The position numbers and the translations under genes were made by a program. A model generated the notes under the pieces. It made no database searches. It was not told the origin of the DNA and saw only the letters and a list, made by a program, of their open reading frames with translations. Positions 7,007-14,016 of a DNA stretch of 64,000 nt are shown in pieces (position 1 is the first letter of the stretch; each line of letters begins with the position of its first letter). The stretch comes from Gammaproteobacteria bacterium (GTDB lineage: Bacteria; Pseudomonadota; Gammaproteobacteria; Steroidobacterales; GCA-2729495): the NCBI GenBank assembly GCA_020851975.1, contig JADZBS010000126.1:1-64000 (forward strand), read 5' to 3'.

Positions 7007-9703
7007 TCAGCCTCGATACGCGGCCGGTCCGGCCCGCGAGGCATCGGGCTTGCCGGCGTCGATCTTCCAGCGGCGGGCGAGCGCCTGCAACTCCTTCCTG
7101 GGCAGCCGGCGCTCGGCATGGAGCGCGGCCGCCGCCGCGTGGGCGATGCAGGCGGCGCTCACTTCGAAGTGCCGGCGCAGGTCCTCGCGTGATTCGCTGA
7201 GTCCGTAGCCATCGGTGCCGAGCACGGTGTAGCGGCCGGGCACCCACCCGGCGATCGTCAGCGGCAGGGCCTTCATGTGATCGCTGGCCGCCACGAAGAT
7301 GCCGTCCTCCCCGCGGAGCAGTTGCGCGACCCATGGCAATCCGGCGTCGCCACCCAGGCGGTTGGCGCGCTCCACGCGCAGCGCATCACGGCTGAGTTCG
7401 TTGTAGCTGGTCACGCTCCACACGTCGGTGGCGATGCCGGCTGCCTCGAGCAGGGCACAGGCTTCGAGGACCTCGGTCATGATCGCGCCGCTGCCGAAGA
7501 GGTGCGCCTTGCGGCCCTTCGCCACCGGCAGCGCCGAGCGGCGCAGGCAGTACATGCCGCGGATGATGCCCTCCGTCGCGCTCGTGCGGTCCGCGGGCAG
7601 CGGCGGCATGGCGTAGTTCTGGTTGTAGAGCGTGATGTAGTAGAAGACATCTTCCTGGCGCGTGTACATGCGCTCGATGCCGTCGCGAACGATCACGGCG
7701 AGTTCACCGGCGAAGGCGGGGTCGTAGCTCAGCAGGTTGGGAACCGTGCCGGCGATGACCTGGGAGTGGCCGTCCTGGTGCTGCGGGCCCTCGCCGTTGA
7801 GCGTGGTGCGGCCCGCCGTGCCGCCGAGCAGGAAGCCGCGGCAGAGCATGTCCCCGGCACTCCAGATCATGTCGCCGACGCGCTGGAACCCGAAGATCGA
7901 GTAGAACACGTAGAACGGGATGGTCGGCACGCCGTGCAGCGCGTAGGCCGTGCCGGCGGCGAGGAAACTCGCGAGCGCCCCGGCCTCGCAGATGCCCTCC
8001 TGCAGGATCTGCCCGTCGCGCGCTTCCCGGTAGGGGCTGAGCGTGGTGCTGTCGACGGGACGGTATTTCTGGCCCTCCCAGGAGTAGATGCCGGCGCGGC
8101 GGAACAGCGCTTCCATGCCGAAGGTACGGGCCTCGTCGGGAACGATCGGCACCACGTAGCGGCCGAGCTCGGGGTGGCCCATGAGCTTGCCGAGCATGCG
8201 CACGAAGGCCATGGTGGTCGAGAGCGCTCGCCCGTCGGAGCCGGCGAGGTGATCTTCGAAGAAGTCGGGTTCGGGTGCGGCGAGCGCCGGGCACTGCACC
8301 AGGCGCTGCGGCCAGTGGCCGCCGAGCGCAGCACGGTGTTCGCGCAGGTAGCGCAGTTCCGGGCTGTCGTCGGCCGGCCGGTAGAACTCGGCGCGCTTCG
8401 CGGCCTCGTCGCTGAGGGGTATCTGCAGCCGGCGCGCGGTCTCGATGCGCTCCTCGGCGGTGAGGTTCTTCTTCTGGTGCACGGCATTGGAGCCTTCGTA
8501 GCCCTGCATGCCGTAGCCCTTGATGGTCTTGATGAGGATCGCCGTGGGGCGGTCGGTGGCGCTGGCGGCTCGCTGGAACGCGGCGTTGATCTTTCTCTGG
8601 TCGTGCCCGCCGCGGCGGATGCAGCGGATCTCTTCGTCGGAGAGCACGGCCATGATCCCGGCGAGCCGCGCATCGTCGCCGACCCAGTGCTCGCGCACCT
8701 CCTGGCCGCTGGAGACCGAATACCACTGGTAGTCGCCGTCGACGGCGCGCTCCATGCGTTCCTGCAGGACACCGTCGTGGTCGATGGCGAACAGCGGATC
8801 CCATTCGCCGCTCCAGATGACCTTGATGACATCCCAGCCGGCACCGCGGAAGCTGCGTTCGAGTTCCTGGATGATCTTGCCGTTGCCCCGCACGGGTCCG
8901 TCGAGCCGCTGCAGGTTGCAGTTGACCACCAGGACGAGATTGTCGAGGTGCTCGCGCGCGGCGATGTTGATCGTGCCGAGCACCTCCGGCTCGTCGGCCT
9001 CGCCGTCGCCGACGAACACCCAGACCTTGCCGCCGTTGGCGGGCTTGAGCCCGCGGTTTTCCAGGTACCGGGCAAAGCGGGCCTGGTAGATGCCGCTCGG
9101 AGTGGACAGGCCCATGGAAGCGCAGGGTGCCTGCCAGAACCACGGCATGTTGCGTGGGTGCGGGTAGGAGGACAGCCCGCCGCCCGGCTGCAGTTCGCGC
9201 CGGAAGTTGTCGAGCTGCGTGACATCGAGCCGTCCTTCGAGGAAGGCGCGGGCGTAGAGGCCGGGGGCGGCGTGGGCCTGGATGGTGACGAGGTCGCCGC
9301 CGTAGTCGGCGCTGCGGTTGCGGAAGAAGTGGTGGAGGCCGACCTCGAGCATGGTGGCGGCGGAGGCATAGGTGCCGATGTGGCCGCCGACGCCCGCGCC
9401 GCCGTCGTAGCCGCGCAGGACCATGGCCATGGCATTCCAGCGCAGGATGTTCTCGATGCGTTCCTCGATGGCGATGTCACCCGGGTAGGCGGGCTGGGAG
9501 GCGAGCGGGATGGTGTTGCGGTACGGCGTGTTGAGCGTGGCATCCTCGACGATGACGTTGGCGTCGGCGAGGTAGTCGCGCAGCGCGCGGAACACGGCCT
9601 TGGCCCTGTCGGGGCCGTCGGCGCGCAGCAGCGATTCGATGGACTCGAGCCATTCGCCGAGCTCGACGTCCCCGCTGAAAATCTCCCGCTGATGCGTCGC
9701 CAT
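7007..9703 (-). CDS. aceE: Pyruvate dehydrogenase E1 component, homodimeric type
   Basis: This 898-residue thiamine diphosphate enzyme decarboxylates pyruvate and acetylates the lipoyl groups of E2. The TPP motif GDGEADEPEVLGT...NCN is at about residues 230-257. The segments YASAATMLEVGLHHFFRNR, HQKKNLTAEE, TFGMEALFRRAGIY, LNGEGPQHQDGHS and GTDGYGLSESREDLRRHFEV are typical of E. coli-type AceE (887 aa). The open frame extends into the repeat island upstream, but ATG 9703 (MATHQREIF) matches family length and the real N-terminus. The usual partners aceF and lpd do not follow: the next gene downstream is convergent and 19 bp away. Confidence 0.96.
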   Translation of the reverse strand: MATHQREIFSGDVELGEWLESIESLLRADGPDRAKAVFRALRDYLADANVIVEDATLNTPYRNTIPLASQPAYPGDIAIEERIENILRWNAMAMVLRGYDGGAGVGGHIGTYASAATMLEVGLHHFFRNRSADYGGDLVTIQAHAAPGLYARAFLEGRLDVTQLDNFRRELQPGGGLSSYPHPRNMPWFWQAPCASMGLSTPSGIYQARFARYLENRGLKPANGGKVWVFVGDGEADEPEVLGTINIAAREHLDNLVLVVNCNLQRLDGPVRGNGKIIQELERSFRGAGWDVIKVIWSGEWDPLFAIDHDGVLQERMERAVDGDYQWYSVSSGQEVREHWVGDDARLAGIMAVLSDEEIRCIRRGGHDQRKINAAFQRAASATDRPTAILIKTIKGYGMQGYEGSNAVHQKKNLTAEERIETARRLQIPLSDEAAKRAEFYRPADDSPELRYLREHRAALGGHWPQRLVQCPALAAPEPDFFEDHLAGSDGRALSTTMAFVRMLGKLMGHPELGRYVVPIVPDEARTFGMEALFRRAGIYSWEGQKYRPVDSTTLSPYREARDGQILQEGICEAGALASFLAAGTAYALHGVPTIPFYVFYSIFGFQRVGDMIWSAGDMLCRGFLLGGTAGRTTLNGEGPQHQDGHSQVIAGTVPNLLSYDPAFAGELAVIVRDGIERMYTRQEDVFYYITLYNQNYAMPPLPADRTSATEGIIRGMYCLRRSALPVAKGRKAHLFGSGAIMTEVLEACALLEAAGIATDVWSVTSYNELSRDALRVERANRLGGDAGLPWVAQLLRGEDGIFVAASDHMKALPLTIAGWVPGRYTVLGTDGYGLSESREDLRRHFEVSAACIAHAAAAALHAERRLPRKELQALARRWKIDAGKPDASRAGPAAYRG

Positions 9704-9786
9704 ACCCACCTCGTCCCGCGGCTCACCTGCATCCGTCACCACGCCCAGCATACCCGACCCCACCCAGCACCCTGTAGGAGCGGCGT

Positions 9787-9810
9787 GTAGGAGCGACGCC
9801 AGTCGCGACC
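9787..9810 (+). repeat. REP hairpin 1
   Basis: The head is GTAG, followed by a perfect 5-bp stem GCGAC (9793-9797), the loop GCCA and GTCGC (9802-9806). A half copy of the head (GTAGGAGCGGC) lies 13 bp upstream at 9774. Confidence 0.75.
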
Positions 9811-9840
9811 TCTTCCCGCGACCTCTTCCGCGACCTCTTC
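9804..9840 (+). repeat. 12-bp tandem repeat, three copies
   Basis: The unit CGCGACCTCTTC starts at 9804, 9817 and 9829, and one copy is preceded by an extra C. The first copy grows directly out of the 3' arm of REP hairpin 1, so the array seems to have expanded from the REP end. Confidence 0.8.
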
Positions 9841-10012
9841 CGCCTTCCCACCGCCTCGCCGGGCGGGCACCCGCCGGCGGGGCGCTCCCGACGGCCATCC
9901 CTGGCCTCTGGTCGCTCGGGTCTCGCTGGCGCTCGGCATCCTGCCTCGCTGGCTCGACACGCCCGCCATCGGGCGCCCACCCGGCGAGGCTGCCGACGCG
10001 CAGGAGCATCCT

Positions 10013-10036
10013 GTAGGAGCGGCGCCAGCCGCGACC
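10013..10036 (+). repeat. REP hairpin 2 (GC variant)
   Basis: The head is GTAG, with stem GCGGC, loop GCCA and stem GCCGC. Compared with hairpins 1 and 3, the stem shows a compensating base-pair change (GCGAC/GTCGC to GCGGC/GCCGC), as expected when the hairpin itself is under selection. Confidence 0.75.
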
Positions 10037-10066
10037 GATCATGGCACCACGCTCAATCGCAGCCGG

Positions 10067-10145
10067 GTAGGCGCGACGTGTAGGAGCGACGTGTAGGGAG
10101 CGACGGGTAGGAGCGACGGGCAGGAGCGACGGGTAGGAGCGACGC
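10067..10145 (+). repeat. 13-bp tandem array of REP heads, six copies
   Basis: Units of the type GTAGGAGCGACGG start at 10067, 10080, 10093, 10107, 10120 and 10133. They differ by single bases, and the third has one extra G. The last unit runs into a complete hairpin (10133-10156). The array is therefore repeated REP 5' halves followed by one whole REP. Confidence 0.85.
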
Positions 10146-10156
10146 CAGTCGCGACC
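10133..10156 (+). repeat. REP hairpin 3
   Basis: This copy is identical to REP hairpin 1 over the 24-bp unit (GTAG head, GCGAC-gcca-GTCGC stem, then GACC). It is the only complete hairpin of the 13-bp array. Confidence 0.75.
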
Positions 10157-10199
10157 TCTTCCCGCGACCTCTTCCGCGACCTCTTCCCGCGACCTCTCC
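10150..10199 (+). repeat. 12-bp tandem repeat, four copies
   Basis: The CGCGACCTCTTC unit starts at 10150, 10163, 10175 and 10188, the last ending in CTCC. As with the array at 9804, it starts from the 3' arm of a REP hairpin (hairpin 3). The array ends 7 bp before the nadB stop codon. Confidence 0.8.
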
Positions 10200-10206
10200 C
10201 CCGCCC

Positions 10207-11820
10207 TCAACCCGCCCGCACCACCGGCATCAGAACGGTATCGCGTGCCTGGTCATCCGGCAGGGTGAGCGGATAGTCGCGATTGAAATGCAGCCCGCGG
10301 CTCTCGTGGCGGGACTGGGCACACCGGATGGTCAGTTCGGCGACGAGCGCGAGGTTGCGCAGCTCGATCAGGTCGTTGGTGATGCGGAAGTTGCCGTAGT
10401 ACTCGGCAATCTCCTCCTGCAGCAGCTCGACCCGGTGGCAGGCGCGCTCCAGGCGCTTGTTGGTCCGCACGATGCCGACGTAGTCCCACATGAAGCGGCG
10501 CAGCTCGTCCCAGTTGTGCGCGACGACGATGTGCTCGTCCGGGTCGGTGACGCGGCTTTCGTCCCAGGCCGGGAGCCGTTCGGGGCCGGTGGCGAGCGCG
10601 GGAAGATCGCGCTCGAGCCGCCCGGCGGCGGCGGCGCCGAACACGACGCATTCGAGCAGCGAGTTGCTCGCCAGGCGGTTGGCGCCGTGCAGGCCGGTGA
10701 AGGTGCACTCGCCGACGGCGTAGAGGCCGGGCAGGTCGGTGGCGCCGTCGAGGTCGGTCATGACGCCGCCGCAGGTGTAGTGGGCCGCCGGCACCACGGG
10801 GATCGGCTGGCGGGTGATGTCGATGCCGAGTTCGCGGCAGCGCGCGGCGATGTTGGGGAAGTGCGCCAGCACTCCCCCGGCTTCGCGGTGGCTGATGTCG
10901 AGGTACACGCACTCGAACCCACCGCGCTTCATTTCGTAGTCGATGGCGCGGGCGACGATGTCGCGCGGCGCCAGCTCGTCGCGCGGGTCGTGGTCCGGCA
11001 TGAAGCGGCGACCGTTCGCCAGCAGCAGGCGGCCGCCCTCGCCGCGTACCGCTTCGGAGATCAGGAACGACTTGGCCTGCGGGTGGTACAGGCAGGTCGG
11101 GTGGAACTGGACGAACTCCAGGTTGGCCACGCGGCAGCCGGCGCGCCAGGCCATGGCGATGCCGTCACCCGTGGAGGTGTCCGGGTTGGTGGTGTAGAGA
11201 TAGGTCTTGGAGGCGCCTCCTGTCGCGAGCACGACGGCAGCGGCACGGTGCGCGACGACCGTGCCGCTGGCGCGGTCGAGCGCATAGGCGCCGAGGCAGC
11301 GGTTCGCGCCGCCAGCACCGATCTTCGCCGTCGTGACGAGGTCGATGGCGAGCTGCCCGTCGAGCACCGTGATCAGCGGCTCGGCAGCCACGCGCGCGGC
11401 CAGCGCGTCGACGATCGCCTGACCGGACACGTCGGCGGCGTGCACGACGCGGCGGCGGCCATGACCGCCCTCGCGGGTGAGGTGCAGGGCCGTGCCGTCG
11501 GCGGTGCGGGTGAAACGGGCGCCCTGGGCCTGCAGCCAGGCGATGGCTTCCGGCGCCGCAGCGGCCACGCGTTCGACGGCGTCGCGGTGGCACAGACCGG
11601 CGCCGGCCGCGAGCGTATCGGCGACGTGCAGGGCAGGGGAGTCGTCGGTGCCGATCGCGGCAGCGATGCCGCCCTGCGCCTGGCGGCTCGAGCTCTCCTC
11701 GATGCCCTTCTTGGCGAGCAGGCCGACGCGCCGGCCGCGCGCTGCCAGCCGCAGCGCCACCGACATACCACCGAGTCCGGCGCCGATGACCAGCGCGTCG
11801 AACGGGGCCGCGGCGTTCAG
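10207..11820 (-). CDS. nadB: L-aspartate oxidase, apparently with a CTG start
   Basis: This 537-residue FAD enzyme oxidises L-aspartate to iminoaspartate, the first step of quinolinate and NAD synthesis. The dinucleotide fold LVIGAGLGGMSVAL is at about residue 10. Further marks are SSRQAQGGIAAA, LATGGASKTYLYTTNPDTSTGDG, EFVQFHPTCLYHP, HYTCGGVMTDLDG and GLHGANRLASNSLLE. No ATG, GTG or TTG lies in frame between the nadA end and the FAD motif. The best start is CTG 11820, whose CTGA overlaps the nadA stop exactly as ATGA overlaps do elsewhere here. The next in-frame ATG would delete the glycine-rich loop. It is co-translated with nadA. Confidence 0.93.
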   Translation of the reverse strand: MNAAAPFDALVIGAGLGGMSVALRLAARGRRVGLLAKKGIEESSSRQAQGGIAAAIGTDDSPALHVADTLAAGAGLCHRDAVERVAAAAPEAIAWLQAQGARFTRTADGTALHLTREGGHGRRRVVHAADVSGQAIVDALAARVAAEPLITVLDGQLAIDLVTTAKIGAGGANRCLGAYALDRASGTVVAHRAAAVVLATGGASKTYLYTTNPDTSTGDGIAMAWRAGCRVANLEFVQFHPTCLYHPQAKSFLISEAVRGEGGRLLLANGRRFMPDHDPRDELAPRDIVARAIDYEMKRGGFECVYLDISHREAGGVLAHFPNIAARCRELGIDITRQPIPVVPAAHYTCGGVMTDLDGATDLPGLYAVGECTFTGLHGANRLASNSLLECVVFGAAAAGRLERDLPALATGPERLPAWDESRVTDPDEHIVVAHNWDELRRFMWDYVGIVRTNKRLERACHRVELLQEEIAEYYGNFRITNDLIELRNLALVAELTIRCAQSRHESRGLHFNRDYPLTLPDDQARDTVLMPVVRAG

Positions 11821-12842
11821 GTCGTGCCCGATGCCCGGCCTATGGCGAGCATGCGCTCCATGGAGCGGCGGGCGCGTTCGGCGACGTCGGCCGGTACCTC
11901 GATCGCCGGGCTCAGGGTCTGCAGGGCCTGCAGGATCTTCGGCAGCGTGATCCGCTTCATGTGCGGGCACAGGTTGCAGGGCCGCAGGAAATCGACATCC
12001 GGGAACTCGACGGCGACGTTGTCGCTCATCGAGCACTCGGTGATCAGCACCACCTGGCGCGGGCGCTCGTCGGCGATGTGGCGGATCATGCCCGAGGTCG
12101 AGCCGACGAAGTCGGCTTCGCGCAGCACGTCCGGCGGGCATTCGGGATGCGCCATGACGTGTACGCCGGGACGCAGCCGGCGGTATTCGCGGATCTCCTG
12201 CGGCGTGAAGCGTTCGTGCACCTCGCAGGCACCTTCCCAGAGGATGACCTCGACCTTCGTGCGACTGGCGACGTAGCGACCGAGGTAGCCGTCGGGTATG
12301 AAGATGACGCGATCGCTGCCGAGCGACTCCACGACCTTCACGGCATTGGCGGAAGTGCAGCAGATGTCGGCCTCGGCGCGCACGTCGGCGTAGGCGTTGA
12401 CGTAGCAGACCACGGGCACACCGGGATGCCGGGCCTTGAGCCGGCGCACGTCCTCGCCGGTGATCGAGGCGGCGAGCGAACAGCCGGCTTCCATGTCCGG
12501 CAACAGGACGGTCCTGGCGGGGCTCATGATCTTGGCGGTCTCGGCCATGAAGCGCACGCCGCAGAGCACGATCACGCCGGCGTCGGTGGCTGCCCCCTGC
12601 TGGGCCAGCGCCAGGGAGTCGCCGCGAAAATCGGCCACTCCGTAGGCGATCTCCGGGGTCTGGTAGTTGTGGGCCAGCACGACGGCGCCGCGGTCGCGTT
12701 TCAGCTCGTTGATCGCCGCGATCAGCGGGGCATGCACTGGCCACTCGACCTCGGGGATGACGTGGCGGACGCGCTCCCAGACCGGGCGCGTGCTGCGTTC
12801 GACCTCGGGCGTGAAGGGCGGGGCGATGAAGGCGTCGGTCAC
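11817..12842 (-). CDS. nadA: Quinolinate synthase A
   Basis: NadA condenses iminoaspartate with dihydroxyacetone phosphate to quinolinate using a 4Fe-4S cluster. Cysteines are visible in VIVLCGVRFMAE, ADICCTSANA and PCNLCPHMKRI. HNYQTPEIAYGVADFRGDSL and GSTSGMIRH are family segments. I chose GTG 12842 (341 aa, family about 345), with AGGA 11 nt upstream. A start at ATG 12878 is possible, but it would place the operator palindrome inside the coding sequence and add 12 unconserved residues. It lies upstream of nadB with a 4-bp overlap, and 103 bp downstream of the nrtR stop. Regulation by NrtR is inferred. Confidence 0.94.
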   Translation of the reverse strand: MTDAFIAPPFTPEVERSTRPVWERVRHVIPEVEWPVHAPLIAAINELKRDRGAVVLAHNYQTPEIAYGVADFRGDSLALAQQGAATDAGVIVLCGVRFMAETAKIMSPARTVLLPDMEAGCSLAASITGEDVRRLKARHPGVPVVCYVNAYADVRAEADICCTSANAVKVVESLGSDRVIFIPDGYLGRYVASRTKVEVILWEGACEVHERFTPQEIREYRRLRPGVHVMAHPECPPDVLREADFVGSTSGMIRHIADERPRQVVLITECSMSDNVAVEFPDVDFLRPCNLCPHMKRITLPKILQALQTLSPAIEVPADVAERARRSMERMLAIGRASGTT

Positions 12843-12854
12843 GGTATCGGGTGT

Positions 12855-12883
12855 CCTATATATGCTCAACTTGAGCATAACAA
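12855..12883 (-). promoter_or_regulatory. Predicted nadA promoter
   Basis: On the minus strand, a -35-like TTGTTA (12883-12878) and a -10-like TATAGG (12860-12855) are separated by exactly 17 bp. That spacer lies wholly inside the 19-bp palindrome described next, so a bound repressor would block RNA polymerase. The boxes are imperfect, and the assignment is by eye. Confidence 0.55.
12861..12879. promoter_or_regulatory. Perfect 19-bp palindrome, candidate NrtR operator
   Basis: TATGCTCAACTTGAGCATA is a perfect inverted repeat (9-bp arms, single central C) in an AT-rich patch upstream of nadA. It sits in the nrtR-nadA gap and covers the spacer of the predicted nadA promoter. NrtR is a known repressor of NAD genes that releases DNA on binding ADP-ribose or related ligands. 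That this palindrome is its site is inferred from position and symmetry. Confidence 0.7.
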
Positions 12884-12945
12884 ACCGGAAAAATACACCG
12901 GATCGACCGGTGCATGGCCATGCTACGCGCCGCTGGCACCGACGG

Positions 12946-13914
12946 TCAACGCGCGCGGCCGCGTCCAACCGCCGGCAGGCGCACGCCCGGACCCTGGCGC
13001 TCGCGCAGCACGTCGCGGCGGAAGCGGAAGCGCTCGGCCGGGCGACCCGGACCGCTTGCCCGGAACGTGCCGGTGCCCTCGACGAGGCGCGCGCCTTCCA
13101 CCAGCCGGCGGAAGTTCTGCTTGTGCAGGCGGATGCCGGCCAGCGCCTCGACCAGTCGCTGCAGCTCGAGCAGCGTGAAGGTCGCCGGCAGCAGCTCGAA
13201 CACCACTGGCCGGTACTTCAGCTTGCCGCGCACGCGCGCCAGGGCCGTGGCGAGGATGCGCCGGTGATCGAGCGCCATGCAGGTGCCGGCCAGGCGTCCG
13301 GTGTCCGGTGGCGCTTTCGCACCACGGTCGCGCCAGGCTTCCTCGACGGCACCAGCCTCGTAGAGCAGTTCATAGCGTTCCAGTGCCTGGTAGCCATCCC
13401 AGCCCGCCGCCGTCTGGCCGAAGCACAGGGCGATGCGTTCTTCGCGTGCCCGTCGTTCGGCGGCGCCCTTACCGGCACGCACCCAGCGGGCGAGGAGCGG
13501 CCTCATGGATCCCGCATCGGCCTGGCCGTCGCGGCGGTCCTCCCAGGGGACGAAGTCGTAGGCGTTCTGCCACTGCGCCTCGACGCCGGCGCCGAGGGGC
13601 TGCTCGGGGACCAGCGCCAGGTAGGCAACCGAGACCAGGCGGGCGCCGCCTTCGCGCTCGCCCGGATCGCGGCCGCGGTCGGCGAAGGTGTAGAGCTGCT
13701 CGACGTAGCCGACCTCGATGCCGGTCTGTCCGCGGATCCACCGGCGCAGGGCGAGTTCGAGCGTGCGGTCGGCGTCGGCGTCGAGCGGCCCGGCCGGGAG
13801 GGCGAGGTCGCCGGCGATGTGACGCAGGTCACGTCGCACCGTGAGCACGCGCGGCTGGTCGGCGGTGACGGCGAGGATGACGGCGTTGAGGTTGAGGACG
13901 ATGGGCCGGGCCAT
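12946..13914 (-). CDS. nrtR: NrtR-family Nudix-related transcriptional repressor of NAD metabolism
   Basis: This 322-residue protein has an N-terminal Nudix-like fold (residues of about 1-150: VLTVRRDLRHIAGDLALPAG, LELALRRWIRGQTG, YVEQLYTFADRGRDP). The catalytic REx2EExGU signature is not intact, as in NrtR regulators that sense rather than hydrolyse ADP-ribose. The C-terminal winged helix is at about 225-300 (YRPVVFELLPATFTLLELQ, LHKQNFRRLVEGARLVEGTG). ATG 13914 is chosen over upstream in-frame codons because MARPIVLNLNAVI matches a Nudix first strand. It lies directly upstream of nadAB on the same strand, with a palindrome in between. It is longer than typical NrtR (about 230), owing to insertions around residues 120-220. 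Confidence 0.85.
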   Translation of the reverse strand: MARPIVLNLNAVILAVTADQPRVLTVRRDLRHIAGDLALPAGPLDADADRTLELALRRWIRGQTGIEVGYVEQLYTFADRGRDPGEREGGARLVSVAYLALVPEQPLGAGVEAQWQNAYDFVPWEDRRDGQADAGSMRPLLARWVRAGKGAAERRAREERIALCFGQTAAGWDGYQALERYELLYEAGAVEEAWRDRGAKAPPDTGRLAGTCMALDHRRILATALARVRGKLKYRPVVFELLPATFTLLELQRLVEALAGIRLHKQNFRRLVEGARLVEGTGTFRASGPGRPAERFRFRRDVLRERQGPGVRLPAVGRGRAR

Positions 13915-14016
13915 GGCGGGATTCTGCGGTGCGCGGGCCCGATCTGCGAGTGCAGTCACAGCCCCGGCCCGGTGGCGACGCCATTATGTTCGGACTTCCC
14001 GGGGACAGCGCAGACC

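Larger units (their letters stand above)
9704..10206. repeat. REP/tandem-repeat island between aceE and nadB
   Basis: This 503-bp stretch carries no credible gene. It contains three GTAGGAGCG-headed REP hairpins, a six-unit 13-bp tandem array and two arrays of a 12-bp unit CGCGACCTCTTC, all described below. The block between about 9841 and 10012 is not obviously repeated inside this window. GTAGGAGCG-headed hairpins with a short G-rich head are the REP type mobilised by RAYT (TnpA-REP) transposases in Pseudomonas and Xanthomonadales. No RAYT gene is in the window. Confidence 0.85.

Noticed and set aside
7277-9790. 837-codon plus-strand open frame
   Set aside because: It is antisense to aceE. 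Its long Val/Ala/Gly/Arg-rich sequence mirrors the GC-rich third positions of the real gene, and it has no recognisable domain.
9787-10199. CRISPR array
   Set aside because: Repeats are 12-13 bp and directly adjacent without unique spacers; no cas genes are in the window.
9704-10210. N-terminal extension of AceE through the repeat island
   Set aside because: The frame is open only because the repeats lack stops; the sequence is low complexity and does not match AceE.
12842-12968. Longer nadA starting at ATG 12878 or further upstream
   Set aside because: It would place the palindrome and promoter inside the coding region and add residues not seen in NadA; GTG 12842 has a ribosome site and normal length.
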